Assembly (NCBI RefSeq): GCF_018372875.1
Contig: NZ_JAHAIF010000014.1
Coordinates: forward strand, 1-64,000
Direction of reading: 5' to 3'
Length of the DNA stretch: 64,000 nucleotides
From: Clostridium sp.
GTDB lineage: Bacteria; Bacillota; Clostridia; Clostridiales; Clostridiaceae
Shown here: one piece after another, positions 53,474-62,640 of the stretch
Numbering within the stretch: the stretch's first letter is position 1
Layout: each line of letters starts with the position of its first letter
Translations under genes and position numbers: made by a program
The notes under the pieces: model-generated
Databases searched by the model: none
The model's input: the letters and a program-made list of their open reading frames with translations, nothing else
Told to the model about the DNA's origin: nothing

Positions 53474-53845
53474 ATGGATGAAAATAGAAGTTTTGTAAAA
53501 TCAGTTTTAAAGGGTTGGATTGGTGCAGTGTTATTAACCTTTATGCTTATGTTAATATTATCTTTGGCTATGATTAAATTTGAGCTAAATGACAATATAT
53601 ATAGCATTATATTTACAGTAATAACAGTAGTTTCTCTTGTAATAGGGGCAGTGCTTGCAGCAAGAAATAATGGAGAAAAGGGATGGCTTACTGGTGGTAT
53701 AGTGGGATTGCTCTTTTTTGTATTTATATTTGTGTTTAGCTCTTTTATAAATGGAAGTTTTGATTTTGATATAACACAAATATATAAGTTAGTTGGCTCT
53801 TTTTCAGTTGGCACTATAGCCGGAATACTAGGGATAAATCTGTAA
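53474..53845 (+). CDS. TIGR04086 family membrane protein
   Basis: A 123-residue protein with four hydrophobic helices (about residues 15-33, 42-60, 73-92 and 105-121) of the TIGR04086/YrzE type often found near the sec genes in Clostridia. ATG at 53474 uses GGGGGTG 6 nt upstream, which lies in a hairpin arm; an in-frame GTG three codons earlier overlaps that SD. Function unknown. Confidence 0.8.
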   Translation: MDENRSFVKSVLKGWIGAVLLTFMLMLILSLAMIKFELNDNIYSIIFTVITVVSLVIGAVLAARNNGEKGWLTGGIVGLLFFVFIFVFSSFINGSFDFDITQIYKLVGSFSVGTIAGILGINL

Positions 53846-53871
53846 AAAATCTTTTATATATATTACCAATA

Positions 53872-53880
53872 TGCTATAAT
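53872..53880 (+). promoter_or_regulatory. Extended -10 promoter of secDF
   Basis: TGCTATAAT (TGnTATAAT) 47 bp before secD, in a spacer that otherwise holds only the SD. Confidence 0.5.
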
Positions 53881-53927
53881 GTAAAAATACAATGTGAAAT
53901 TCGAACCTAGTACTAAGGAGGATAAAA

Positions 53928-55169
53928 ATGAAGACAAAGGGCAAAAGTTCAGCATTATTTATACTTTGTACTTTAGCTATAATCCTATTTGCTTTTGTAG
54001 GTTATAAAGGAGCTGAAGTTGCAGGGTGGAGAATCAAACCTTTTTCGGAAACTATAACAAAGGGACTTGACCTTCAAGGTGGTGTTTCTGTCGTTATGGA
54101 AATTCAAGACGAAGAAGTAAGTAAGGAAGACTTAGAGAAAACAAAAGAACAATTATCTTTAAGAGTAAACAAAATAGGGGTAGCAGAAACAGTAGTTTCA
54201 ACTGAAGGGGATAGAAGAATAAGAATTGATATTCCAGCACAAGTTGATTCGGGGGAAATAGTAGAAAGCTTAGGGAAAACTGGTGAGTTAACTTTTAAAT
54301 CTCCAAATGGAGATGTTATCTTAACTGGACAAGACGTAAGTAAGGCTACAGCAACATCAGATGAAAATGGGTTGCCACAAGTTGCACTAGAATTAAATGA
54401 AGAAGGAACTAAAAAGTTTGCTGATGCAACTAAAGAGTACTTAGGTCAATCGATTTCTGTTAATATGGATGATGAAGTTTTAACAAATCCAACAGTAAAT
54501 AGCGTAATAACAAATGGTTCTGCGGTAATTACAGGAAGCAAAAGCGTAGATGATGCAAAGAGACTTGCAGGATTAATTAATGCAGGAGCTTTACCTGTTA
54601 CTGTAAAAGCAGCTTCAGTAAAAACTGTAGGAGCACAACTTGGAGAAGAAGCACTTCCAAATGCTTTAAAAGCAGCTTTAGTTGGTATAGGACTAATTTT
54701 TGTATTTATGATTATTTATTATAGAGTACCAGGAGCTATAGCATGTTTAGCATTAACATTATTTATTGCATTAATATTATTCTTATTTGGTGAAATAGGT
54801 GTTACCTTGACATTACCAGGAATTGCAGGTGTTCTATTGACAATAGGTATGGCTGTAGATGCTAATGTATTAATCTTTGAAAGAATAAGAGAAGAGCTTA
54901 AAAAAGGTGTGTCAATTAGAAGTGCTGTAGAAAAGGGATTTGAAAATGCAACATCATCAATAATGGATTCCAATATTACAACTATCATAGCAGCGTTAGT
55001 ACTTTACTTCCTAGGATCAGGAACAGTAAAAGGTTTTGCTATAACTTTACTTGTAGGTATAGTAGTAAGTTTATTTACAGCATTGATTGTTACTAAATTC
55101 TTTATGAATAAGGCTGTAGAAATGGGATTACTAACAAAACTATCTCAGTTCAGAGTGAAGAGGGGGTAG
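53928..55169 (+). CDS. secD: Protein translocase subunit SecD
   Basis: Proton-motive-force-coupled subunit that assists protein export after SecA. 413 residues: first helix at about 8-26, the P1 external domain (RIKPFSETITKGLDLQGGVSVVMEI, containing LDLQGG), then five helices with GIAGVLLTIGMAVDANVLIFERIREE near 300-325. Start after AAGGAGG. secF follows after 6 bp, so the two are co-translated as a complex. Confidence 0.96.
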   Translation: MKTKGKSSALFILCTLAIILFAFVGYKGAEVAGWRIKPFSETITKGLDLQGGVSVVMEIQDEEVSKEDLEKTKEQLSLRVNKIGVAETVVSTEGDRRIRIDIPAQVDSGEIVESLGKTGELTFKSPNGDVILTGQDVSKATATSDENGLPQVALELNEEGTKKFADATKEYLGQSISVNMDDEVLTNPTVNSVITNGSAVITGSKSVDDAKRLAGLINAGALPVTVKAASVKTVGAQLGEEALPNALKAALVGIGLIFVFMIIYYRVPGAIACLALTLFIALILFLFGEIGVTLTLPGIAGVLLTIGMAVDANVLIFERIREELKKGVSIRSAVEKGFENATSSIMDSNITTIIAALVLYFLGSGTVKGFAITLLVGIVVSLFTALIVTKFFMNKAVEMGLLTKLSQFRVKRG

Positions 55170-55175
55170 AGAGTC

Positions 55176-56033
55176 ATGCTTAAAGTTGTAGAAAAAAAGA
55201 AAATATGGTTTGCTATTTCGGCTATTATAATAGCAATTGGGTTAATTGCTATGTTTGTTAAAGGTTTAAACTTCGGAATAGATTTTGAAGGTGGAACTAA
55301 TATAATTTTAAAATTTGATGAAGAGTACAATAAAGAGGAAGTAGATTCTATAGTTAAAGGATTTGCATCTGATGCAGTAACCAATACTGCAGAAAATAAT
55401 GAGTATGAAATTAAATCAAAGAATTTTGAGAGCCAAGAAGTTTCTAAGTTAGTAGAAGAATTAAAGAAAAAATACAAGATGCCAGAAAATGCAATTATAT
55501 CTCAAGAGGAGATTGGAGCTTCTGTAGGTAAAGAATTAAGAGTTAATTCTTTGAAGGCATTAGCTATAGCATTTGTAGCTATGCTTATATATATAGCAGT
55601 AAGATTTGAATTTAAGTTTGGTGTTATTGCCCTAATAGCTTTAGCACATGACTTACTAATAACTATAAGTGTATTTGCAGTGTTTGGTATTTCTATAAAT
55701 TCACCTTTTATAGCTGCAGTATTAACAATAGTAGGTTATTCTATAAATGCAACAATAGTAATCTTTGATAGAATAAGAGAAAACTTAAAGCTATCAGGAA
55801 GAGTTTCTGCAGCAGAAGTTGCTAACAAAAGTGTAACTCAAACCATGGCAAGGTCAATAAATACTACACTAACTACTTTATTTACTATAGTAGCTGTGTA
55901 TATATTTGTCCCTACTGTAAGAGGATTCTCTTTCCCAATAATCATTGGTATAATTTCAGGATTATTCTCATCAGTATTTATAGCACCTTCTTTATGGGTA
56001 CTTGTTACAGAAAGAAAGAAAAAATCTAAATAA
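55176..56033 (+). CDS. secF: Protein translocase subunit SecF
   Basis: Partner of SecD. 285 residues, with an N-terminal helix, the external domain beginning GLNFGIDFEGGTN, and five helices containing AVLTIVGYSINATIVIFDRIREN near 185-208, the conserved ion-pathway segment. SD in the preceding 20 bp is GAGGGGG/AGAG-like. It ends the sec cluster with a strong terminator and repeat copy D. Confidence 0.96.
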   Translation: MLKVVEKKKIWFAISAIIIAIGLIAMFVKGLNFGIDFEGGTNIILKFDEEYNKEEVDSIVKGFASDAVTNTAENNEYEIKSKNFESQEVSKLVEELKKKYKMPENAIISQEEIGASVGKELRVNSLKALAIAFVAMLIYIAVRFEFKFGVIALIALAHDLLITISVFAVFGISINSPFIAAVLTIVGYSINATIVIFDRIRENLKLSGRVSAAEVANKSVTQTMARSINTTLTTLFTIVAVYIFVPTVRGFSFPIIIGIISGLFSSVFIAPSLWVLVTERKKKSK

Positions 56034-56036
56034 TAA

Positions 56037-56075
56037 TAAAAGTTTTCAGCCTAAATTAGGTTGAAAACTTTTTTT
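56037..56075 (+). terminator. Terminator after secF
   Basis: AAAAGTTTTCA pairs with TGAAAACTTTT, with an inner CCTAA/TTAGG pairing, followed by seven T's. Confidence 0.86.
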
Positions 56076-56078
56076 ATT

Positions 56079-56168
56079 ATTTTCTTACCTTTAGTATTAA
56101 TGGGATAGATATTTTTTTATGTTATTTGGAGCTTGCGACGGAAGGAGAAAAATAAATATCCACCCTAT
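56079..56168. repeat. Dispersed repeat, degenerate copy D
   Basis: Contains TTTCTTACCTTTAGTA, GATAGATATTT, TTGGAGCTTGCGACGGAA and AAAATAAATATCC in the family order. The inner stem is disrupted (CAAGC reads GGAGA) and the outer stem has a mismatch, so it looks like a decaying copy. It directly follows the secF terminator, in the same orientation as the others. Confidence 0.65.
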
Positions 56169-56350
56169 CCTATTGAAGAATATGATTTATTCTTAATTAA
56201 ATTATCATAAAAACTCATACCATATGTAGAATAAAAAAAATAAAAAACACAATTTGTAGTGTGTATGTAAATACTTTTAAAAATGGTTTGATATTATGGC
56301 TGTTTTCATCTATAATATAGTTGTTTTCTTATTTTATGGAGGAGTAAGTC

Positions 56351-57205
56351 ATGCGTAAGTTTTGGGAGAGTATTTATTGTCCAAATTATATAACTGGATA
56401 TAATCCCTTTTTACTTAGACATATGAATAAAGCGATTGAAAAGTTAGTTTACGCTGTAAATAATAGAAAAAAGATTGTTATTTATGGGGTTTCTTCAGTA
56501 GATGGAATATGTTCTATTGCATCCTTAAGTTTAATTTTAATGTATTTAAATGCGGATGTTGAATATCTTATATATGAAGAGGCAGATACTAAAAAATCTA
56601 TAGATTGTAATAATATAAAAAATGATATTGATTTTTTAGGAGCTGATTTACTTATAACACTTGGAGTTGATTTGAAGGCGGAGAGTGAAGTAAAGCTTTG
56701 CAATGAGCTTGATATAGATCTAATTGTTTTAGAAAATAAAAAGACAGTTAGAGAAAGAAGCTATGTCTATATAAACCCGAACCAAAAAGGGTGTCAGTAC
56801 AGGTATAAGAACCTGTCTTTAAGTGCGTTAACTTTTAAGCTAATGCAAGCTATTGCAATCTACTATAATCTAAAGAGTATTAATAAATATTTAGATTTGA
56901 TTTTAATAGGTGCACATTGGGCAAAGGTTCCCCTTAAAGGTGAAAATGGGGTTATAATAAAAGAGGGCAAAAAGTTTTTAATTAATACTAATAACTATGG
57001 TTTAAGGGCTATTATGGAATTGAATAATATAGTAGAGTTGGATGATAATAGCATCGTTAAGATCATAGAACTTATTACTCCAACAGGAAGCACTGTAGGT
57101 ATGGTTAATAATGCACGTATTATACTTGAATTGTTAATAACAAATGATAAGGATAGAGCTGAGCAAATTTCTAAATACTTATATAATTTAAAAAAGCCTG
57201 AATAG
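56351..57205 (+). CDS. RecJ-like DHH-fold protein lacking catalytic residues
   Basis: A 284-residue protein aligned by eye to the N-terminal half of RecJ, the 5'-3' ssDNA exonuclease. RecJ motif I (GDYDVDGITS) reads GVSSVDGICS, the ITVDNG motif reads ITLGVD, and DHH reads ENK; the later GTxxDVVPL reads GAHWAKVPL. Yet the INPNQKGCQYRYKNLS stretch, VPLKGENGVI and ILELLITNDKDRAE are RecJ-like. It should keep the fold but not nuclease activity. It occupies the place of recJ between secF and apt in many clostridia. Start follows GGAGGAG. Confidence 0.75.
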   Translation: MRKFWESIYCPNYITGYNPFLLRHMNKAIEKLVYAVNNRKKIVIYGVSSVDGICSIASLSLILMYLNADVEYLIYEEADTKKSIDCNNIKNDIDFLGADLLITLGVDLKAESEVKLCNELDIDLIVLENKKTVRERSYVYINPNQKGCQYRYKNLSLSALTFKLMQAIAIYYNLKSINKYLDLILIGAHWAKVPLKGENGVIIKEGKKFLINTNNYGLRAIMELNNIVELDDNSIVKIIELITPTGSTVGMVNNARIILELLITNDKDRAEQISKYLYNLKKPE

Positions 57206-57229
57206 TAGTATAGAAGTTACGGCTTTTAT

Positions 57230-57249
57230 AAAGTCGCATAGGCGATTTT
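57230..57249 (+). terminator. Short hairpin before apt
   Basis: AAAGTCGC pairs with GCGATTTT (one G-U) around a 4-nt loop, ending in TTTT, 25 bp after the RecJ-like stop. Confidence 0.45.
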
Positions 57250-57279
57250 GATATAAATAATATTTTTGGAGGAAGCAAT

Positions 57280-57798
57280 ATGAATTTAAAAGATAGTATT
57301 AGAGTGGTAGAGGGTTTTCCAAAAGAAGGTATAAGCTTTAAAGATATCACTACTTTAATTGGTGATGGAGAAGCTTTAAAATGCTCAATTGATAAAATTG
57401 TAGAACACTTAAAGGATAAAAACGTTGATTTAATAGTAGGACCAGAAGCTAGAGGATTCATTTTTGGTGTTCCAGTAGCTTATGCTCTAGGTGTTGGGTT
57501 TGTGCCTGTAAGAAAACCAGGAAAACTACCATGTGAAACAGTATCTGTTGATTACGGTTTAGAATACGGTAATGATACTTTACAAATTCATAAAGATGCA
57601 ATAAAGAAAGGTCAAAGAGTTGCAATAGTAGACGATCTTCTAGCTACAGGGGGAACTATTGAAGCAGTTGCTAAGCTAGTAGAAACTGTTGGTGCTGAAG
57701 TAGTAGCTTTAGATTTTGCTATTGAACTTACAGGTCTAAATGGAAGAGATAAATTACAAGGATATGATGTAATGTCTCTAGTTGATTACGAGTTTTAA
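57280..57798 (+). CDS. apt: Adenine phosphoribosyltransferase
   Basis: Salvages adenine to AMP using PRPP. The 172-residue protein has the PRPP motif [13 protein letters not shown] near residues 117-129, and [10 protein letters not shown] near 61-70. Start after GGAGGAAG. In Clostridium it sits between recJ and relA; here the RecJ-like gene is upstream and relA downstream. Tight link to (p)ppGpp metabolism is a known regional theme. Confidence 0.96.
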   Translation: MNLKDSIRVVEGFPKEGISFKDITTLIGDGEALKCSIDKIVEHLKDKNVDLIVGPEARGFIFGVPVAYALGVGFVPVRKPGKLPCETVSVDYGLEYGNDTLQIHKDAIKKGQRVAIVDDLLATGGTIEAVAKLVETVGAEVVALDFAIELTGLNGRDKLQGYDVMSLVDYEF

Positions 57799-57844
57799 TT
57801 TGTTGAAAAAGATAGGATAATAATATATAATAATATTTATTAAG

Positions 57845-57877
57845 AATGGCTGGTTAGTATAAACCAGCCATTGATTT
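57845..57877 (+). terminator. Hairpin between apt and relA
   Basis: AATGGCTGGTT pairs with AACCAGCCATT around 6 nt; followed by GATTTT, so a moderate terminator. Confidence 0.6.
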
Positions 57878-57909
57878 TAGAAATAAATAGCTAGGGGAGA
57901 GTAAGCCTT

Positions 57910-60096
57910 ATGATTGAGAGCTTAATAAAAAAGATTAATGACAATTGTATAAACGTTGATATAGATATAATAGAAAAAGCTTATAATTTTGCCGGTGAAG
58001 CTCATAAATCTCAAAAGAGAGAATCAGGTGAACCCTATATAATTCATCCTATTGATGTTGCAGAAATTCTTGCAGAGCTTGGTATGGATACAAATACTAT
58101 TGCTGCAGGACTATTACATGATGTGTTAGAAGACACTGATTGTACTTACAAAGAAATGTCTGAAATGTTTAATGAAGAAATTGCAAGTTTGGTAAATGGA
58201 GTAACTAAGCTTGGTAAAATAGAGTATAAAAGTAAACAAGAACAGCAAGCAGATAATGTTAGAAAAATGCTTTTAGCAATGGCTAAAGATATAAGGGTTA
58301 TTATTATAAAACTTGCAGATAGATTGCATAATATGAGAACCCTAAAGTTCATGCCTAAAGAAAAGCAAAAGCTTAAAGCAAAAGAAACTTTAGATATATA
58401 TGCGCCTCTTGCCCATAGACTTGGTATGTCTAAGATTAAGTGGGAATTAGAGGACCTTTCTTTTAGATATTTACATGAAGAAGAATACTATGATTTAGTA
58501 AGACAAATTGCAGAAAAAAGAGTAGAGAGAGAAGCATATATCTCTAGCATAATTGATGATTTATATAAGAATTTAGAGGAATCTGGAATAGATTCTGATA
58601 TTGAAGGAAGACCAAAGCATTTTTATAGTATTTATAGAAAAATGGTTAATAAGAGTAAGACCATAGAACAAATTTTTGATTTAACAGCTATTAGAATTTT
58701 AGTGAATTCAGTAAAGGACTGTTATGGTGTTTTAGGTATAGTTCATACTGTATATAAGCCAATACCAGGAAGGTTTAAGGATTATATAGCTATGCCTAAA
58801 CCAAATATGTATCAATCTTTACATACAACTGTAATTGGACCACAAGGAAAAACCTTTGAAATACAAATAAGAACTTTTGACATGCATAAAACTGCTGAAT
58901 ATGGTATTGCTGCTCACTGGAAGTACAAAGAAGGTGATGCAGGTGAAGATAAAGAAAAGGGCTTTGAGAAGAAGCTTGCTTGGCTTAGAGATATGCTTGA
59001 GTGGCAAAAGGAAACATCAGATGCTGAAGAATTTATGGAAGGATTTAAAATAGATCTTTTCTCTGATGAAATATTTGTATTTACTCCTAAAGGAGTGGTT
59101 ATAAATTTAGCAAGTGGATCTACACCAATAGATTTTGCTTATAGAATACATACGGATGTTGGAAATAGATGCATAGGTGCAAAAGTTAATGGGAAAATTG
59201 TTCCTTTAGATTATAAGCTAAAGACTGGAGAAATAGTTGAAATAATTACTTCTCAATCAGCCAAGGGGCCTAATATGGATTGGCTTAATATAGCAAAGAG
59301 TAATCAAGCTAAAAGTAAGATAAAGTCTTGGCTTAAGAAGGCTAAAAAAGATGAAAATATAAATAAAGGTAAAGAACTTCTTGAGAAGGAATTAAGAAAA
59401 CAGGGAGTTGTATTATCAGAAATCACTAAAGGTGATTCATATGAAAGACTTGCAAAAAGATATAATCTACATAACTCTGATGATATTTATGCTGCAGTTG
59501 GAGTAGGAAGCATATCAGCTTCTGCCTTTGTATCTAGATTAAAAGAAGAAAATCTAGTTGATAAGGTTAAGCAATCTGACGAAGAAATAGCTAAAAATAT
59601 TGAAGAGCACATTGCCAAAAGTGATAGGGGTAATAAGAATGAAAGTAGTTATGGAATTACAGTAAAAGGTGAAAGTAATCTTATGATCAGGTTTGCAAGG
59701 TGTTGTAATCCTGTACCAGGTGATGAAATACAAGGATATATTACAAAGGGTAGAGGAGTATCTGTACATAGAACTGATTGTAGTAACTTAAAATCTTTAA
59801 TAGCCTATGACCCTAATAAAGTTGTAGATGTAAGCTGGGGAATGTCAAAGGGTGCTTCCTATGTTGCAGAGGTTAGAGTTAAATCTGACGATAGAATGGG
59901 AGTATTATCTGATATTATGAAGGTAATAACAGATTCAGGGTTACATTTAAATGCTTTAAATGCTAATTCTGCTAAAGGAAATGAAGCTTTAATCAATATA
60001 AAGGTGAAAATAGATTCTGTAGAACAACTTAGGGAACTTATGAAAAAGATAAGAAGACTTAAAGGAGTTACAGATGTATTTAGAGTTAATAGTTAG
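57910..60096 (+). CDS. relA: Bifunctional (p)ppGpp synthetase/hydrolase RelA/SpoT
   Basis: Stringent-response enzyme of 728 residues. N-terminal HD hydrolase domain (HDVLEDTDC near 61; HDxxED intact, so hydrolase activity is likely), synthetase domain with GRPKHFYSIYRKM near 236 and PNMYQSLHTTV near 298, TGS domain (FVFTPKGVVINLASGSTPIDFAY near 390), and a C-terminal ACT domain (about 650-727). Start follows GGGGAGAG. dtd follows 12 bp on, and an operon apt-relA-dtd is likely despite the hairpin upstream. Confidence 0.96.
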   Translation: MIESLIKKINDNCINVDIDIIEKAYNFAGEAHKSQKRESGEPYIIHPIDVAEILAELGMDTNTIAAGLLHDVLEDTDCTYKEMSEMFNEEIASLVNGVTKLGKIEYKSKQEQQADNVRKMLLAMAKDIRVIIIKLADRLHNMRTLKFMPKEKQKLKAKETLDIYAPLAHRLGMSKIKWELEDLSFRYLHEEEYYDLVRQIAEKRVEREAYISSIIDDLYKNLEESGIDSDIEGRPKHFYSIYRKMVNKSKTIEQIFDLTAIRILVNSVKDCYGVLGIVHTVYKPIPGRFKDYIAMPKPNMYQSLHTTVIGPQGKTFEIQIRTFDMHKTAEYGIAAHWKYKEGDAGEDKEKGFEKKLAWLRDMLEWQKETSDAEEFMEGFKIDLFSDEIFVFTPKGVVINLASGSTPIDFAYRIHTDVGNRCIGAKVNGKIVPLDYKLKTGEIVEIITSQSAKGPNMDWLNIAKSNQAKSKIKSWLKKAKKDENINKGKELLEKELRKQGVVLSEITKGDSYERLAKRYNLHNSDDIYAAVGVGSISASAFVSRLKEENLVDKVKQSDEEIAKNIEEHIAKSDRGNKNESSYGITVKGESNLMIRFARCCNPVPGDEIQGYITKGRGVSVHRTDCSNLKSLIAYDPNKVVDVSWGMSKGASYVAEVRVKSDDRMGVLSDIMKVITDSGLHLNALNANSAKGNEALINIKVKIDSVEQLRELMKKIRRLKGVTDVFRVNS

Positions 60097-60108
60097 GAGC
60101 GCTATATA

Positions 60109-60558
60109 ATGAGAGCTGTTGTACAAAGAGTTAAAAAGTCAAGAGTTATTGTTGAAGGTAGATTAGTTGGAGAAATAAATAAAGGGTTTAATGTCCTTTT
60201 AGGAATATCTAAAGAGGATACAATAGAGGACTTGAAATATATAAAAGATAAAATTATTAACTTAAGAGTGTTTGAAGATGAAAATGATAAAATGAATCTT
60301 TCTCTTTTAGACATAAAGGGGGATATTCTTGCAATTTCTCAATTTACTCTTTATGGTGATTGCAGAAAGGGTAGAAGACCTAATTTTATGAATGCCATGG
60401 GTGGAGATGAGGCAAAAGCACTATATGAAGAATTCGTAAAAATGCTAAAAGAATCTGGCTTAAAGGTAGAAACGGGAGAGTTTGGTGCCCATATGAATGT
60501 TGAAATTGAAAATGATGGGCCAGTGACAATTCTATTAGATAGCAAAAAAGAGTTTTAA
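60109..60558 (+). CDS. dtd: D-aminoacyl-tRNA deacylase
   Basis: Hydrolyses D-amino acids wrongly attached to tRNA. 149 residues; starts with [12 protein letters not shown], has [17 protein letters not shown] near 79-95 and the cross-subunit GP motif in NDGPVTI near 140, whose Gly-Pro fits the chirality-reading site. Its start lies 12 bp after relA with GGAGCG as SD. relA-dtd adjacency is common in Firmicutes. Confidence 0.95.
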   Translation: MRAVVQRVKKSRVIVEGRLVGEINKGFNVLLGISKEDTIEDLKYIKDKIINLRVFEDENDKMNLSLLDIKGDILAISQFTLYGDCRKGRRPNFMNAMGGDEAKALYEEFVKMLKESGLKVETGEFGAHMNVEIENDGPVTILLDSKKEF

Positions 60559-60572
60559 GGGAGGAATTTATA

Positions 60573-61190
60573 GTGATAATAAAAGCAATACCAGCTGGAA
60601 TATATGATGCAAATTGTTATATAGTAATGGATGAAAAAACAAAGGATGCAGTAGTGTTAGATCCAGGTGGAGATGGAGAAATGCTAGAAAGAGCTATAAA
60701 AGATATGGGAGCCAATGTTAAGGGGATTCTTTTAACTCATGGACATATGGATCATGTAGGTGGTGTAGAGTATTTATCAGATAAGCTAAATGCTCCATTC
60801 TATATATCTAAAATAGATGAAGAGTACATGGAGAAAGACAATTATGTATTTGGATCAATTAGAAATGCTAACGGATATTTAGAGGATGGCAATGATTTAT
60901 CTTTTGGAAGCTTAAATATAAAAGTAATAGCTACTCCAGGTCATACAAAGGGTGGTTTATGCTTCTTAATAGAGGATAAACTATTTACAGGGGATACCTT
61001 GTTCCAAGGATCTATAGGAAGAACTGACTTTATAGGAGGAAGTTTTCCAGAGATTATAAATAGTATAAAGACTAAATTACTACCTCTTGGTGATGAAATA
61101 GAAGTATATCCAGGTCACGGACCTAAGTCATCTATAGGATATGAAAAAGGATACAATATGTATTTAAACGACTATGATAGTTTAATATAG
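60573..61190 (+). CDS. MBL-fold metallohydrolase (glyoxalase II-like)
   Basis: A 205-residue metallo-beta-lactamase-fold hydrolase of the YqgX type. The zinc motif THGHMDHVGG is near residues 51-60, further His in ATPGHTKGGL near 128 and the bridging Asp in LFTGDTLF, with a final His in YPGHGP. Substrates may be S-D-lactoylglutathione analogues or other thioesters (clostridia mostly lack glutathione). Start GTG after GGGAGG. Precedes hemZ by 8 bp. Confidence 0.9.
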   Translation: MIIKAIPAGIYDANCYIVMDEKTKDAVVLDPGGDGEMLERAIKDMGANVKGILLTHGHMDHVGGVEYLSDKLNAPFYISKIDEEYMEKDNYVFGSIRNANGYLEDGNDLSFGSLNIKVIATPGHTKGGLCFLIEDKLFTGDTLFQGSIGRTDFIGGSFPEIINSIKTKLLPLGDEIEVYPGHGPKSSIGYEKGYNMYLNDYDSLI

Positions 61191-61198
61191 GAGAAAAA

Positions 61199-62629
61199 AT
61201 GGATATAAATATTAAATTAAACGATCTAAAATATAGATATGATGTTTATCAAATGTTTAATATATATTTCCCTCTAGACAAAATTAACTTTTCAGAGCTA
61301 GAGGGAGATTATCATGTTGAAATAACTGATGATAGCATTAAGTTTTCTTATAATGATATAAATAGAGAAGAATATAAAAATGATAATGAATATTATAAGG
61401 AAACTATAAAGAAAGTAATATTTAAAGCTTTAAGAGATATTACTGGAGATGAATATCCTTGGGGAACTTTAGTTGGCATTAGACCATCTAAGATTGCTCT
61501 TAAGCATTTAAGAGAAGGAAAAAGTGAAGAAGAGGTAAAAGAAATATTCTTTGAAAAGCATATAACTTCAGAAGAGAAAGCACAACTTTGTATAGATGTA
61601 GCTGAATTCGAGGATAAGTATGTAAATAAAGATCCTAAGAATATTGCTATTTATGTTGGAATGGCCTTTTGTCCTACAAGATGCCTTTACTGTTCCTTTG
61701 CAGCTAATCCAATCGGTGGAAATAAAAAGTTAGTTAATCCATATCTAGAGGCGCTTACATATGAAATTGAAGAAATTAAGAAATATGTAGATGAAAAAGG
61801 ATTAAGGATTGAATCTGTTTATTTTGGGGGAGGTACTCCAACAGCTGTAAATGATGAGGAATTTGAAAACTTAATGAATAAAATATATAATTCATTTGTA
61901 GAAAATAGAGAATTAAAAGAATTTACAGTAGAGTGTGGAAGACCAGATTCTATTACATTAAACAAGCTTCAAACAATGAAGAAGTATGATGTAACAAGAA
62001 TTAGTATCAATCCTCAGACTATGAATGATAAAACCCTAAAGTTAATAGGTAGGGGACATACTTCACAAGATGTAATAGATAAGTTCTGCATGGCTAGGGA
62101 GCTTGGTTTTGAAGATATAAATATGGATATGATAATAGGACTACCAGGAGAGGGCCTTCAGGAGGCTAAGATTACTGCTAGAGAAATTAAAAAGCTTTCA
62201 CCTGATAGCTTAACTATACATGGACTATCTCTTAAAAGAGGTTCTATAATGTATGAGAACTTTATTCTAAAAAAAGGATTAGGTTTAAAAAGTCAAGAAG
62301 AGATAATGAAGATGTACGAAGAGAGTAAAAATCTTGCCAAGGAATTAGAATTAACCCCATACTATATGTATAGACAAAAAAATATGGTTGGAAATATGGA
62401 GAATTTGGGTTATTCTAAGAAGGGTAAAGAGTGTATCTATAACATCCAAATGATAGAGGATAAGCAAACAATTATAGCCTTAGGAGCAGATGCTGTTACT
62501 AAAGTTGTTTTCTTAGAAAATGATAGAATAGAAAGATTTGGCAATGTTAAAGATATTAAGGAATATGTAAATAGAATAAAAGAAATGGTAGATGGTAAGA
62601 TTGCTTTACTAGATACTTTATATAAATAA
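61199..62629 (+). CDS. hemZ: HemZ-like radical SAM protein (coproporphyrinogen dehydrogenase family)
   Basis: A 476-residue member of the HemN/HemZ radical SAM family. The 4Fe-4S motif [10 protein letters not shown] is near residue 158, and [10 protein letters not shown] near 208 follows. The N-terminal 140 residues are the HemZ-specific extension with the conserved [15 protein letters not shown]. HemZ was proposed as oxygen-independent coproporphyrinogen oxidase in Bacillus, but biochemical proof is limited. Start after TAGGAGA. Located directly upstream of hisS as in many Firmicutes. Confidence 0.88.
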   Translation: MDINIKLNDLKYRYDVYQMFNIYFPLDKINFSELEGDYHVEITDDSIKFSYNDINREEYKNDNEYYKETIKKVIFKALRDITGDEYPWGTLVGIRPSKIALKHLREGKSEEEVKEIFFEKHITSEEKAQLCIDVAEFEDKYVNKDPKNIAIYVGMAFCPTRCLYCSFAANPIGGNKKLVNPYLEALTYEIEEIKKYVDEKGLRIESVYFGGGTPTAVNDEEFENLMNKIYNSFVENRELKEFTVECGRPDSITLNKLQTMKKYDVTRISINPQTMNDKTLKLIGRGHTSQDVIDKFCMARELGFEDINMDMIIGLPGEGLQEAKITAREIKKLSPDSLTIHGLSLKRGSIMYENFILKKGLGLKSQEEIMKMYEESKNLAKELELTPYYMYRQKNMVGNMENLGYSKKGKECIYNIQMIEDKQTIIALGADAVTKVVFLENDRIERFGNVKDIKEYVNRIKEMVDGKIALLDTLYK

Positions 62630-62640
62630 GGAGGATTAAT

